This document shows, piece after piece, positions 1 to 13,083 of a stretch of DNA of 64,000 bases. Source of the stretch: Microvelia longipes (Eukaryota; Arthropoda; Insecta; Hemiptera; Veliidae); contig JACMZG010001914.1 of the NCBI GenBank assembly GCA_018340805.1, positions 826,830 through 890,829 on the forward strand. Direction: 5' to 3'. The notes under the pieces are model-generated. The model ran no database searches, had not been told where the DNA came from, and worked only from the letters and a program-made list of their open reading frames with translations. Each line of letters begins with the position of its first letter. The stretch's first letter is position 1. The position numbers and the translations under genes were made by a program.

Positions 1-290
1 ATAACTCATTTTGTCTGAATTTTTCAAAGGAAATGCGCATAATTATCCAGTTGGTTCTACAAAACTATGCCTCTAAAATAAGAAGCACGCACTATTATTT
101 GCACTAGTTTAAAGCTTAGTTACTTATCTTTAAGCTAAGTCAGTTATCTTTAAAGGTTTAGCGCATTTCTTTTTAAAAAATATAGACAAAATGAGTTGCG
201 AGAAGTGCTTGACAATTGAGTAACTGCTTAGGTTCTAAGCATGAACCGGAACAAGGAGTGGTGTTAGCACGGAAACACCCATTCAAAATT
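1..290. repeat. Partial palindromic module P0, cut by window start
   Basis: The opening bases match the inner left arm, loop and right arm of the P modules at 36.6, 41.0 and 42.5 kb. The left inner arm (about 1-40, containing ACTCATTTTGTCTG) pairs with about 150-205 (CAGACAAAATGAGT in the other copies, slightly changed here to TAGACAAAATGAGT). The loop at 41-150 carries the same duplicated AGCTTAGT..TTATCTTTAA segment. Homology fades after the GCACGGAAACAC motif near 265-290. It is more diverged than the other three copies. The outer left arm would lie upstream of the window. Confidence 0.8.
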
Positions 291-1380
291 TTTTAAAGAC
301 ATCATGTAAATGCTATAATAATTAGGATGCTGTAAAGTTTACATTCAAATTTCTACCTTAATTATTCTTTACTTTTTTGTTAAAATGTTTGGATGATTTT
401 TAATTTAGTAATAATAGAGCATAAAATTACCAAACTATAAAATTCGACGATCGTTTTTAAATAATCTGCGATGTCTCCATCTTTGGCACTTTTAAAACTG
501 TTAAGGTAACATTCCAATTTTTTCGGGTGTAAAAAGATATTTTGAACTATCACGAAATATTAACTTAGGTGATTCTTAACTTCTGCAATTTTTTATTACA
601 TTTCGAAAAACCAATTATTTATTATCAAGGAAACTCCAAAAAAATGAGTCCTTTAAAACAAATTAGAGTGTAGTTTACCTTCTTAGATAATCCCTTTAAT
701 TTTTATTGACATACAACTTATGTTTCTAAAACAATTAAATATGAGGGCTGAGTTAATGAACAATTGATACATTTTTGTTTTGAGGTGTCATCCCACGGGC
801 TAAGCAGGAACTAAGTAACTACTTTGATTCAGGTCAAATTATGTAACGTAATAGAAGTTTAAGTAAGTAAGTTATGAACAACGAATTACGAAGCTCTAAA
901 CTTGATAATGCAATATTGCTAAGCTAAAGATTTTACAAAGACTACTATTATCTAAATAAATAATTATTAACTCCAAACAAATAGCGTAATTTCATTGGAA
1001 CAATACTCTTCGTAAATTTTATTGTTTCCTGATTCAAGAATTAACTTTTAAAGGGCTCCAAAAATGTCAAAGAACGAATCTCCCAGCTTATAAATAAAAT
1101 CCGTTTTTACGGTCCTAAAATAATTGGTAAACTATTTTTTGAGGGATTCAATCCCCTTTGGCCACTGCCTTAACAGGGCAGTAAGTATCCTTCTAAAACT
1201 TACTTTCCGAACATTTGAGCGGAAAAGTATACCTTAATTAAAATTAGTTAATGAATAATTAGCATGACGAAGTAAACGACAGGCTTGCATTTACCTAATA
1301 TGCAAAACCGCTTTGTCTAATTATGGTGTATCAAGAGTGGTTTTTATTAAGTTGGTAGTATTTTTCTGTTCATATTTTTA
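291..1380. other. AT-rich intergenic, nothing recognised
   Basis: No open reading frame of convincing length or composition, no RNA gene, and no inverted or tandem repeat beyond short AT-rich runs was seen. A 6-bp hairpin near 1164-1184 is too short to interpret. Confidence 0.6.
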
Positions 1381-2125
1381 CTTTTCATCATTTATACCGC
1401 AGTTATATAGGAAAAGTATTGTGTTAGCAAATAAATCCAAAACTGTGATGTGTTCAGGTGCTTTTAAGGCCTCTTAAGTTTTCACAAAGTTGTCGGTCTG
1501 TAAGTGTGTGTGTCTGTAATCATCGTAGCTCTTAGAGTATTTATGCAAGAGTGTTGAAACTAACTTTGTACGAAAATCAGTGTATAGGTGTGTAGTTTTG
1601 CTTTCCGGAAAATCTTTTTATGACGTCATTAACCCGCATAAATAACTCAGCAAACATTTTGATAACCGTAAAAACACGCTGAAAAATGATGCGATCGAAT
1701 TGAAATTTGGCACGCATGTAGCCATGTATAAGACTAACATTAGTTAAAATTTTATTATATGACTTGTGTACGTTTTTTTTTAAAAATGTGAAAAATCGGG
1801 AAATAATCCAAAAGAGTTGAAATTTGGTACAAGTGGGTAGCTTAGCTTAATAAATAAATAAACTAGTTTTCTTATTAATAAAAAAAGCATATCCATGATT
1901 ATTGATGGATCATAAAAGTAAGGAGCATTAAGCGTGGTCAGTGCTTGGATGAGTGACCACTGGGAATAAATCTGATGTATTTACTATCTGAGGACTAGCG
2001 AAGCGAGTCTATAGTCGTGTTAAAGTATAAATTTAACGGCTTAAATATTCTGAGTACGAGTGAACCGAGCGTAGCGAGTCTGATGTGATGAGGAAAAGTT
2101 TCGAGGTACCTCGTACCCGATTTTA
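1381..2125 (+). repeat. Dispersed repeat with 5S-rRNA-like segment, long copy
   Basis: This is the longest member of a family found at least four more times in the window. It opens with CATTTATACCG, followed by GGAAAAGTATTGTGTT. It then has a TGTG-rich stretch (about 1500-1520), a TGACGTCATTAACCCG block (1621-1637), and two 'GAAATTTGG' blocks. A 5S rRNA-like segment follows at about 1919-1968 (GTGGTCAGTGCTTGGATG then GTGACCAC). The tail has repeated CGAAGCGAG-type motifs and ends with GAGGTACCTCGTACCCG. No terminal inverted repeats are evident. The 5S-like part covers the box C region of the internal Pol III promoter, so this could be a 5S-derived SINE, but only about 50 bp of 5S similarity is visible. 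No protein is encoded. Confidence 0.65.
1919..1968 (+). ncRNA. 5S rRNA-derived segment (not a functional 5S gene)
   Basis: The stretch matches the 3' half of eukaryotic 5S rRNA: AGCRTY..GTGGTCAGTGCTTGGATG, then GTGACCAC and TGGGAATA, as in the 5S box C region (TTGGATGGGTGACC..CTGGGAA). The 5' half of 5S is absent and there is no T-run just downstream. It is therefore a relic or a co-opted promoter part within the surrounding repeat. Confidence 0.6.
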
Positions 2126-3401
2126 GTAATGTAATTATAAATAAATTAAAAAGATTCAAATCAAAATATTATTTTAAAGAAAAGATTTTATGAAAACTTT
2201 CTTTCTAACAATAGAATGGTAAACATAGAAACCTGAAGAGGGTGAAATTAGCATTTAAACTAGTTTTGCCATGTAATGGTTGGATGCCACCCAGCAAGGT
2301 GTTCTGGTTTCTATGGACCAGGGGGCTTCCAAAACTGGGGAAACAAGGCTACGAGTTAGACTAGTCCAAAACTTTATCCGGTTGGGACTTATCTTGAATT
2401 AATAAGTTTTACCTATTGTGAACGAGGGGGATCCGACTTAGAGAGAAACGAAAACACCTCTATACACAATTTCAAAGACGTGAAGTAACATTTCACTGCT
2501 CGAATTAACAAACTATAGCAAGTCAATAAACGATCAAAAGTGAGTCATCGTTTGTATTGCAAAGTAATAAAACCCAATAATGCCATGTTGTATGCACTAT
2601 TTTATAAAATAGTAGATTATATACTAGGACTGCTCCTATATCTTAATTTATATAATACATTTTTATCTCTTATAACTTCTAATATAAAACTGAGGCAAAA
2701 AAACCATAAAAATGGAATTTTATCTCTAATCTAAATATTTTAATAAAGATAAATATACACCTATAAATTTTTAATAGATTAAGAAATACCTCTCCGAATT
2801 CCAGTGTAACAGAGTTATAAACGGTTCATTTTTTTATTAAAATAGATTTTCATAGAAATTATCACCAGCTAAATTGGTAGTTTAAAAAATACCTGTTAAA
2901 TTTATCTCAAAATTTAATATAAAACACATGGAGAAAATTGATTTATAATCTACATTGACTTGTAGTGGTTTGTAAACTCATGTGTAATAATTATATCGTA
3001 AGTTTGTGTTGTAATTTGATTTGTGATGTTGGTACGCTATTATTTTCTATTTGGACGCAATCTTGGGTGCGCAGTCAGTAAGCATTCCTTACAAACTGCA
3101 GTGTCTTAATGTCACCTATGCATCGTTGTTATGATTTAAGCCATTGAAATAAACTTATGGGTTCGATCCTTGCACGAGTCTGTAGAATTTTATAAAAGGG
3201 TAACTATGTTAATACCACGTCTTTGAGACGTAAACCCAATGGCCCTGAGCTTTTACGATGTAATGTATTACAAATAAACCTGGGTTTGATATAATTTAAG
3301 ACTCTCAATTTAGCTAATTTAACTTCGATACTGCCTGCCTTATAGTTTAAAAGGTATGAAGTAGTCAAGATATTGATATCATTTAAAATTTAGTTTTACA
3401 G
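2126..3401. other. AT-rich intergenic, little recognised
   Basis: No supported gene. A B-box-like string GGGTTCGATCC sits near 3158-3168, but no properly spaced A box or cloverleaf could be drawn, so no tRNA or SINE is called. A 64-codon frame at 2540-2734 is AT-driven and unconvincing. Confidence 0.55.
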
Positions 3402-4015
3402 AGGAGGCACGTGTTGTTCTCAGATTTTATGAGTTTTAAATCTCTTGAAGCAGAGAGGCTTAGTTTGACTAGCAGCTACAGTAGAGTGCAGGGGCTTCGT
3501 AGCCTCACCTGGACCGAGGTAGCAGTTGTGATATTAGGCGTAAGCAAAGACACTAATACTATTAGAGGGAGGATACAACAGCTCTTATCATTCCTTGGGT
3601 AGCTAGGTGCCGTAACTGTACATTGGTGACGTCATTTTTGATTTTTCATAATAATTACAATTTCACGTAAATATTACATTATTTTTCGACTATTTTGTTT
3701 TAAATCAAGTAAAGTGAATTTGAAATAAGTTTTAATTATTATCTATTGCATGTATTCTTTAATTGTCTGTGTTGAATAAAGTGGTTTAATGTGTCATTAC
3801 TGATAATGTCAGCCTTGCAGAGTGTGCTACAATAGGGATTGTAGAGTGTGGCGGAGTATCTAGGACTCTTTAGGGGACTATAGTGGGGTAAGTACAGTTA
3901 GGGCACCTTGGAAACTGTCTCACTTCCAGACCCCTTATCACTGTGTTAATCGGGTTCCGAACTTCCTCTAATAGTATTAGTCTCTTTAGGCGTAAGACAG
4001 TGTAAGAAATCACCA
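3402..4015. repeat. Pair of diverged inverted copies of an unknown repeat
   Basis: The left copy (about 3480-3635) and the right copy (about 3870-4000) are inverted relative to each other. Shared strings include ACTAATACTATTAGAGG (3551-3567, reverse complement at about 3965-3981) and, further out, a GGTGCC..TAACTGTAC block (about 3606-3622, reverse complement at about 3890-3905). The left copy contains a 63-codon open frame at 3411-3602 preceded by an AG acceptor-like site, with AATAAA at about 3775. The inverted second copy makes a repeat more likely than a terminal exon. No known domain was recognised in the frame. Confidence 0.5.
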
Positions 4016-5984
4016 GAACCTACGGTATAGTCACGACTGTCCATACAGATTCTCACTCAAATACTGTTTTCACTATACACTTTTGGAGAACAATTTATAG
4101 TGACTATGATTCCTCACGGGTCATCTATGTAGGAAGTTGACACAAAGGTACATATATGACTTGTGCAGTAATTAACCTCCTTGTTTGCTACTACTGCTCT
4201 CTGTAGTATGTAAGTTAGCAAATAAAATAAAGCATTTATCTTTCTGACTAGGGGGGGGGGAGTCATACTTAATACCAATGAATTCGCATGGTATTTGAAT
4301 TCAATTACGACTCTACATATTCGCACTATTAATAAAATTATGAACGCAAAATTTGTATTAATGTTTTGGTGTTAGTCATTATAATTTTATAAATGACACG
4401 AAATAGGACGATAATAATAAAATAGTAAGATTTGAAGTATTTAATCATCCTTCTTGTAAAATTTAGTATCATGATAAAAGTTTGTCAAAGTTGTATTAAT
4501 TTTTTCTTAAAATCAATTATAATTCAATCATTTTTATAACATAGGTTCATATTTGAAATCGTTGAGTCGTTTGAATTGTATTTTTTTACCAATGCACATA
4601 AATGTACGTGCGATACTTGTAAATTTGAAGTTTGAGGTTCTGAAACGTGGACAATTAATGAAGTAGTAGACGACATTATAAGCTATTACACTATGCTTTC
4701 CTCTCCTAATATAAAGAGGAAAAGAAACATTCTTTATGCATATGTTGAAAAATGAAGACACATTTGTAACATGTATTAAAAACAAAATAGAGTTAGTTAT
4801 AATGAATTAAGATAGAGAAGTCAAAAATATGGTTTAAATGTCAAAAAAATGTCTGTCATTGTTAAAAATGAAATATATACAAAAACACACACTACCAGCA
4901 AAACACTCATTCGTCGACTTTTTTAGATGATTTCTTTTAAGAGCAAAAAACCAGTCTGAGAACTTCAAGTGCCCTTTTTTGTAGAAAAGGACTAAAAAGA
5001 AGTTATAAGGACTTTTTAAGTTCCAAGTCCCTTGGCTTGATCCTTTAACCACTCCAAGGGACTTTCAAAACTTAACTACTTCATGGTAACATCTATACAA
5101 AAGAAATGCCAAATTTTTATACCCCCCTCTCTTAGATGGTACTTGACACAAAAATATAGTGTTCCCAAAATTTTCCTGACTCAGGTTTTAACTGTAATTA
5201 TTTCAACTTTGTATAGAACGAAACTATTTTTTTTCTCAGGTACTTGAAATAAAATAAAAAAATTAAATAGAGACAGGTGACTGACTAGGCGGACTTTATG
5301 TGAAGTTTTTTTTATTCTGTTTTTTATAACTATCGTAGGAAACAGACTTTTGAGATTTGTTTTAAGTTTTATTAATAGTTTAATTTTTCTAAAACTTGTT
5401 GCGGTTAAGTGGTCGAAACAGAAAATACTAAAGAATTGAAATTAAGAAATCTATTTGATTTTTCTCACGGTCTGAGTTAAATAAAATTTCATCTGTTTTG
5501 GACATCAGTTTGGTTGAGTCAAGGTTAAGGGCGCACCACCTTTTTTAGTACATTACTATGAGTACATTAAGCTGTCAGCAATACTAAAATAACAAGTAAT
5601 CCGTGTAGCAACACATGCCTTCCATTGTACGCATTATAAATGTCCAAAGCGAAATTTCATCTTCTCGTCAGCAAGGTTCAAATTTATTAAATCATCGAAA
5701 ATCAATTAAAGAAACTGGATAAGTTGCTATATTTAGTCTTCATTTGCTATCGGTACTTAGAGTAGATCAACGCAATGAACTGAATCAAACTGGTCTCTAG
5801 TATAAAAATATTTTTAAAGATATTATCAAAACATAGAACAACAGAAATAGACATTTTAGAAAAACATTTTTTTGACATTTAGAAAATAGATAAGGGTAGA
5901 TAAAATAGAATTTAAATTTAATCAAAAATGTATAAAATATAATAAATTATTTAAGAATTAAGTTTAATGGACTGTGAGTTTAAT
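4016..5984. other. AT-rich intergenic, nothing recognised
   Basis: Contains a poly-G run (about 4252-4261) and several short AT-driven open frames without recognisable domains. No RNA gene or clear inverted repeat was found. Confidence 0.55.
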
Positions 5985-6345
5985 GGGGAAAAATAATAAT
6001 GAAGACAGCAGTCCGGAGTTATGAAGTAAGTATGTTTACTTACTTTTTTAATATTAACTGTTTAATTTGAAGTTCTTAACTGTTGTTTTACATATGTGGT
6101 GGTGTAACTATATTACTTATTGTAAGTTTGGGCTATGATTTTTTAATATTAACTTGGATTTGTTGAAATGTTTTTTGCCGTTGGTATGTATATTTTTATT
6201 TCTGTTCTTTATAATTGGTTTATGGTTTGTTTACTTGTTATTAGATTCACTGAGGATGCCAAGCATCGCTTGTGCGAAAGCTTTGATGTAATAATTTAAA
6301 CTAACAAAAACCTCGGACTCCTGTCTTCATTATTATTTTTCCTCA
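5985..6345. mobile_element. MITE-like element with ~33-bp terminal inverted repeats
   Basis: The left end (AATAATAATGAAGACAG, then CAGTCCGGAGTT) is mirrored at the right end (CCTCGGACTCCTGTCTTC, then ATTATTATT) about 360 bp away. The interior is AT-rich and non-coding. Near the right end it has CACTGAGGATGCCAAG and a GCGAAAGCTTTGATG block. A related right-end fragment lies at about 13,873-13,960 in the opposite orientation. Non-autonomous; superfamily unknown. Confidence 0.65.
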
Positions 6346-9300
6346 TAATAAATTATATAATTAGCATAATTTTATGTTACGCGTCTATGTGCGCTATTAT
6401 GATGAAAGTTGAGGCAAGGTTTAAGCCCAGCTATTACATTTTTAATATGTAATAAGAAATCGAGTCGGGCAAGACAAATATCCTCAACATAAAGGTGTTC
6501 AATAAATGTTGAGAGACATGTACTCTGGCACTGCCCTCGTGAGCAGCCAAACCTTATTTTTGTAAAGTGCTTATTTCATTACAACGGCAATCATACGATA
6601 ATGTGCTCCAGTCCAATAATGCAATAACTATACTACTTAAGCCTAAGTAAAACATGAAAAATATAACCAATTTTTACTATCAATTATTTATTCGAGACCT
6701 GACTTTCAACCAGGTTTATATAGCCTGTTACCTTTAAAGAGCAACATAGTGTGTTTTCAGACCATTGATAATGGCCAGACGTGGTCAAAAATCGTCTCAA
6801 AGAATAAACATTTCATTCTAAAGAGAATGGTTATATTTGTAACCTTTTGTCGATTGACAACGCAGCAATCTATAAATCTGCCAAATAAAAGTTTAAATTA
6901 AATAAGGTTTTATAATAATTTTACTTCTACGTGAATTTGGTCTCATCTTATTTCCTTGAAAGCTGGTTTATCATTAAAGATACTTTATGTAAAGACTTAG
7001 TGTTCTTTTATATTATAAAAGTAAAGGTGAGCGCGTTAAAAAAACAAAATGCTTGTACCAGAGGGAATTCTAAATTAGAATGATGTTCTAAATTAAATAA
7101 TTTAATATCATCATAAGACGTAAAACTGGAGGATTATCAGACTCGTTAGACAGTATGATGTTACAGCCTAAACCAAAATAAGAGTCACAGTCAGAACCTA
7201 ATCAACAGATTTATTATACCTCTTTTCCTTAGTTCAAGTTCAAGTCTTAACTCTAATACCTCTCTATTCTCTTTCTCTCTAAATTTTAAATTTTGATGCT
7301 CTTTCTAAATTATAACAAATAAACTATATTATTAATTTTGAGTCCTTTCTTATAAGTTCTTACATTTAAAGGCCCCTTAGATTGGCCGTATGACATATGT
7401 TAGGAATAAGATGCTAAATTCGACTGTCACAAAGTTTATGACTTAAATTCAACAAAACCAGATGTATCTATTATGTCATTTCAACATTCGCAACTATATT
7501 TGACAGAGCAGAAATTCCTTTCGTTTAGAAAACGCTGTTAGAAAACCCCAGTACTACTGAATGCTATGAAGGATGGATGCTCGGGTAGAAGTGAATCCAA
7601 TACTTATAACTAGGCAAGACGTCAATCGCTATTTTATGTGCTGGAAATATAACTCGTTCACAGCATCAGAAGTTTACCTAGTATTTTTCATCAAGCCATT
7701 TTATGTGGCGCCTGTCAGGAAATGTTTAAGTGGTATGGTCATGTGGAAAAATATCTGAGAATAGGGCCTCAAAACAAGACTAAAAATATCTGAGTGGAGA
7801 AAGGCCAAGAGGATAAAACTTCTTCTCTATTTTTGAAATAATGAAATAATACCCATCGACATAGCCCCCCTCCCCCTCCTAGAAGAAAACAAAGGCAGAT
7901 TGAGGCTTACCAAGAAAATGAATAACGCATAAACAACAATCAGTATTTACTTTAAAATATGATAAGACTTTACCAGACGAGAGCATCTGACAAAACTAAC
8001 TTTAATTCTTTTGACCATTTCATAAATATTACAAACAGCGCCGCTCCTATTATACTTGAAGTCCATTAAAATGGTCATATCATATTACAAAAAACGTCTT
8101 TCGCAATTTTAATGTCTCAAGTTATTCTCGTATCTTACGATGAAAATCTGAATCCTGCTGATTAACGCGGAATATCCTTCACAAAGAATTCCCCATAAAA
8201 ATATGAATTACAAAGAATAGACAATAATGGGTTTAGTGAGTAAATAGAGATATTACATGCTTCGAGACATTTACACCGGACGTCATAATATTACTTCTCA
8301 TATTTTCCTTCGCAAAAAGTACTTGAGTAAAAAGTACAGTAAAAGAAATCCATAAATTGCTCCGACTGCTTGTTTAAAACATTATTTCTTTTCTCAAAGG
8401 CCTCCCCACCTGGGCTAATAATCTTGAATGGTTTTTTTACGTTCCCTTTCAGTAGGTTCTCTTGTTGTTCTATATAAATATAGTGCGTGGTATCCCTTTA
8501 TGCAGAGCTCCTAAGAAGGCCACGACAAAAGGGTTAAAAGGACAAGAAACGGGAAGGTTGACAATAGAAGGCAAAACCCTTTATTTTCTTCCCTTATTTT
8601 TTAAGAGTATAAAAGGGAACTGGAATTAGCCTCCTTGGGATAATTAGTAGGGTCGGTTAGAGATTTCTTTTTACATCAGAGAATATGTTGTTTTATTCCG
8701 TCAATGAGTCGGTGAGCTCGTATACATCTTATTAGGTCCTTGTGTAGAAAGAACTTTATATTCCACTTAAAAAGAGTAAAAAAATGTCTTGATAATCTTT
8801 TCCAATGTTACCAAGGGGTTGTCAATGAATAAGAAGAATGTTTACAGTTTTTCTCTTCCTCATATTTCCTCCTCTTTTCCACCCGTATGATAATTCTTCT
8901 TGTTCTTTCTTTTCATAATTCCCATCCATCATGTTTTCCCCTATCGCACTTGAGAACCTACCCCACTCTAAAATCTAACAACCCTTGTGAGGATTTTTTT
9001 GAAATGTCTCCACATAAGACATTGAACTCTAAACACTAAGAAAGTAATTAGAAAATAACTTTTTTTTCCAGACTCATTTAACTCGTAATACAACTAATTT
9101 ATCTTTTCTTAAAAACTAATTTCTTTCTTTTCTAATAGTTTTTAATTTAAGGGTATGAAAGACTTTTTTAACTAATTTTGTTAAGACAGATTTTTAACGA
9201 TTTCGAACAAACAAGAACATAAGTTTTTATTCTTGAGCGTCATGGAAAGAAATATTTAAATGTTTCGAATTAGGCTTTGTTCATAGTACAATTACCCTTA

Positions 9301-9680
9301 TGAAGAATTTTTCCTTTTGACATTCATGTCGAAATAGATTTTTCTCAGGCAGGGAGTATTTATCCGCATTGTTGCTTGTAGCGTTGTTTGATAATCGAAA
9401 TATTTTGTCCACCTTAATTTTTTGTAAGCCGTAATATTAAGTTTATTTGTATAGCAAGTTTGACTAATTTCTACACCCCGTTCGCTCATATAAACGAATA
9501 TATGCCAGTCTGGCTTCGATCCCGGTCGGGGACTCTTAAATTTTATGTTACACGTGCCAACTTTTGAAAGGGAGGTTAAGCCGGTAGTTTCGAGCCTGTG
9601 AGATGTTAGGTACTCGTAAAAGATACTTCCTCTTTAGTGAACCTGAGTTTGGAAAAGAAGAAGGACAGACAAATCAAGTA
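6346..9680. other. AT-rich intergenic, nothing recognised
   Basis: No convincing gene. Short frames (for example 7573-7758, 9298-9489) have no recognisable domain or coding-like composition. A B-box-like string GGCTTCGATCCCGG near 9512-9525 lacks a matching A box. Confidence 0.5.
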
Positions 9681-10000
9681 TAATAAAACACCCAAGTCTC
9701 TCCACATATAATATTTATTGGCAGAGCCAGCTTTCAACATTTCGGTCATTATCAGTGCCTGAACAATAAAAAATAAATCTTAAGACTACACCTAATTAAA
9801 AATATTATAAGTTAAGAAAGAGAGAACAATTTTGATTTGTTTTTGTTTTTTTTCTCTCTTTCTTATCTTATAAAATGTTTAATTAGTTGTAGTCTTATGA
9901 TTTATTTTTCATTGTTCAGGCACTGATGATGACCGAAATGTTAATGCTGATGCTGGCTCTGTCAATAAATATTATACGCGAAGGAACTCGAGTGTTTTGT
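9681..10000. mobile_element. Palindromic MITE-like element
   Basis: The two arms (about 9690-9825 and 9860-9995) are inverted copies. GCAGAGCCAGC with an AATATTTATTG outer block on the left matches GCTGGCTCTG and CAATAAATATT on the right. GTGCCTGAACAAT pairs with ATTGTTCAGGCAC. The centre is an AAGAAAGAGAG / CTCTCTTTCTT pair around 9845. The outermost bases have diverged. Non-coding; target-site duplication not determined. Confidence 0.7.
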
Positions 10001-13000
10001 AAAAACCCTGAGTTTAGTAAGAACTATGTATAATATATGTCTCTTTCTATTTAGCGATGTAAGTTTTAAGTGTAGAAATACAATTATACATGTCAATAAA
10101 AAATATTTGTTTCCCTTTACGGATTTACTGTAAACAGTTTTACAAGTTCTGTTCCTATTTAAGCAATAAGAAATAAAGTACAGACACGGGTTTTCTTTGG
10201 GTTGGGTTGGACAATATTTCTACAATTGGACTAATAAGAATTAGAACGCGATCTTTCTATGATAGGAAGTTAGCAAAAAGGACCTACGACAAGGCCTACT
10301 AGCTGAGTCTCTCCATTATTGCCATCACCACGTAAGTACGCTGAACAATCGAGTGACCCCTGCAGGACGTGGAATTTGAAATAACATCACATTAACGTAT
10401 CGCATATGAGTTAATACATCCACTATGATTTAAAGAAAAAACACTAAAACACCATAGTAGAAAACACGTAGGGCACTCGTCACGAGTCCAATTAGCTGCA
10501 ACCGCTTCACCTACTGTAATTAGGATTCAATTAAACAACTTGTTTCCCTACGGAACGGAACACCTTCCTCGCTGGAGGTCCGTTCCATTGTTATCTACTC
10601 TTAGATCCTTTATTCCTTGGTTTTCATTGAAATGCATTCATGTTACAAGCGTGCTATATCGTAAACACATGCTATATCTCCTTCTATCTAGCGGCTTTAT
10701 CTAACAAGTAAGATCTTTATTTTATATCAATTGAAAGAAAATCTATCAGGCTATAAACTGTACATTACCATTGAATAATAAATTCTTTGAATAACTTCGA
10801 TTTGTAGCAGATTATTTTGTAGTTTCTTTGAACTCATGTTAGACATCGGATCGAGATTTCTCCTGAAACAAAAAATGTTGAATGCTTTAAGATGTAGATT
10901 AGACATCAAAGTTTTTTTTTATAAATTGTACTTGATGAATAATCAAATAAATACCATTAAAAATTAAACATTTTCTATACATATTTTTGAATTTTTATTT
11001 TTATGGAAATCGACTTTGTGTCTTAGAGCCGTACGGGCTTTAGCCGCAAATCTTAACTTGCTTTCAAAATAAGGAATTATATAAGAAATGTAATAATTAT
11101 ATATAATAATTATATAGAATAATTCTGAACACGAGAAATAGACCACCGAGACAGGATACGGTCTTAAGAAAATAGTTAAAACTGTATTTCTTAGCTCAAA
11201 ATTCAGCTTCTTAAAATTTCACTATGTAGTATAAAGATTATTTTGATTTGATGTCAGGGTCAGAACCCTGTATAATATGATAATTTTTATTGAAATAGTA
11301 TATTTAAAGCCCTTTTTTCCTCTAATGCAAGACCTTAATACTTAATTAATAAAAAGAAAATACAACTATTCCTAACAAATAGTAAAAGAATTGTGTTCTC
11401 AAAATTCCTTCTTATCACATTAACATATTTATTTAATTATTATACAAATTAACGCAGTGAAATTAGGTAATAAATTTACTTTTTTTCCTGGGGCTGAGAA
11501 ATGGGTTTGGTGATGAGAAGTCAAGTACTTTTATGGTTCAGCGCCTCGTAAAGTGTTAAAAGACGTTGGTCATGCATGCCACTGCATTCATTTCAAGGAA
11601 ACAGGATTTTTGGTTTTTATGAAGATTTTGGTGACTCTTAGGTTATATTTTAGTGGATTCAATAATGTTTTATTATACTTTTATTTGTTTGGGTCAGGGT
11701 AGGACAATGCCACAGTTTGATTCAACTTGGTACAAGGGGGTGCAGATAAGTTTTATGCCTCGTGGAGGGTTCTTATATCCAGATACAGTCCCAAATTAAT
11801 ATCTTCTTCAAAAATTTTAAGAAAAATATATTTTGAAGGAAATATAGAAAGGGCCAAAATTTCTAGGTCAAACCTTAAGAATTAGCCACATTGCAATCAC
11901 CTTGCTTTGTTGGCCTTCGTTACACTCGGTTAAGTGTAACCTAAAAAATTCTCCTACGTTTTTGGGACCTCCTTAGTGACTCCCTTGCGCTAATAGGGGG
12001 CCATGTTATGCAAGTAAAACAGATAACGTTTTAACAAATTTTAAACTCTACTCTGTTAAATTTTAAACTGCATACATAAGTAATTAGAGACGAACTCATT
12101 ACATTGGGGTTCCTGATAGACTAAATTGTGACCTATTATCACATTTATGTTAATTTTTTAATGTGTATAATTATTTATTTTTAATAAAACAAATTATTTT
12201 ATTTTAAAAATAATTTTATTAAGGAATGTATTATATTCCACTGCAAAAACTGCAAAAAAAGTTTTCTATCATTGAGACCCTAAAAGGATTTTTCTCTGCT
12301 TGCGAGTCTGGGAGCCTAAATAATTAAATTAATTCATCCTAAGCCCTTTTCACTTCTCATTTACTAATGTAAATAGTATTAATTAAAAGTGTAAAAAAGC
12401 AAAAAAATGACTTCTATTTTTAATCTTGCTTTCTTTGAATTAGTATAAAATAAAAGTATGTTTATAAAAAGTTGAAATCCGGTTACTACGGGACAAATGC
12501 TAACTCCTAATCAGCCTTAACCTGCTTTTTGCAACCTTTTTCCAGTTCCCCCTTGAAATGAAAAATATGAGAGGGAGAGAAAATATAAGAAAGAGGAAAA
12601 AGTAGGAGCGGGAAAAAGCTTTTTTATTGCCTTTCATTCGAGGTAATGTTGAGGGAGTCGACAGTAAAAAAATCGTAAATGGGCAAGTAGAAATTTTCCC
12701 TTGTTTTGATGCTATAATGGCCCTGTACTTTTTACCGTCTAATTTTAATGTTACTTTTTTAAAAAAAATGGAATCTGGTGGGGTATAAACAGCTTAGTTA
12801 CATGAGTCAACTTTTCCAGTAACTTTTCTTGAGAGGTGTAGAGTAGAGGTTGGTAAGTAATTTCACGGGACAAAAGTACGTAATATTGGTTTTAAAGGAT
12901 ACTGCTATCCAACTGGGTACAAATGCTATCACTTATTACAAATTTCAATAAGTGACATCACTGGGAATCGTAACCTATTAAAACAAGATAAAATTAATAT

Positions 13001-13083
13001 CTTGCTTATAATAGACAACGTAGTTTATTATAGTAGGGTACGTAGCTTAAATGGGTTCCTCAGTTATGATCATAAGGGTTAGG
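10001..13083. other. AT-rich intergenic, nothing recognised
   Basis: Only small hairpins are visible: about 10,553-10,588 (GGAACGGAACACCT against AGGTCCGTTCC) and about 11,921-11,942 (GTTACACT/AGTGTAAC). No supported coding region. Confidence 0.55.

Noticed and set aside
3158..3168. tRNA gene signalled by a B box (GGGTTCGATCC)
   Set aside because: No A box at correct spacing and no acceptor or anticodon stem.
3411..3602. Terminal exon of a host gene (acceptor-like AG, 63-codon frame, downstream AATAAA)
   Set aside because: A diverged inverted copy of the same sequence lies 400 bp away and no upstream exon or known domain is visible; a repeat is more likely.
9918..9945. Hammerhead ribozyme core (CTGATGA..GAAA)
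   Set aside because: Only five bases separate CTGATGA from GAAA, too few for stem II, and no stem I/III pairing could be drawn.
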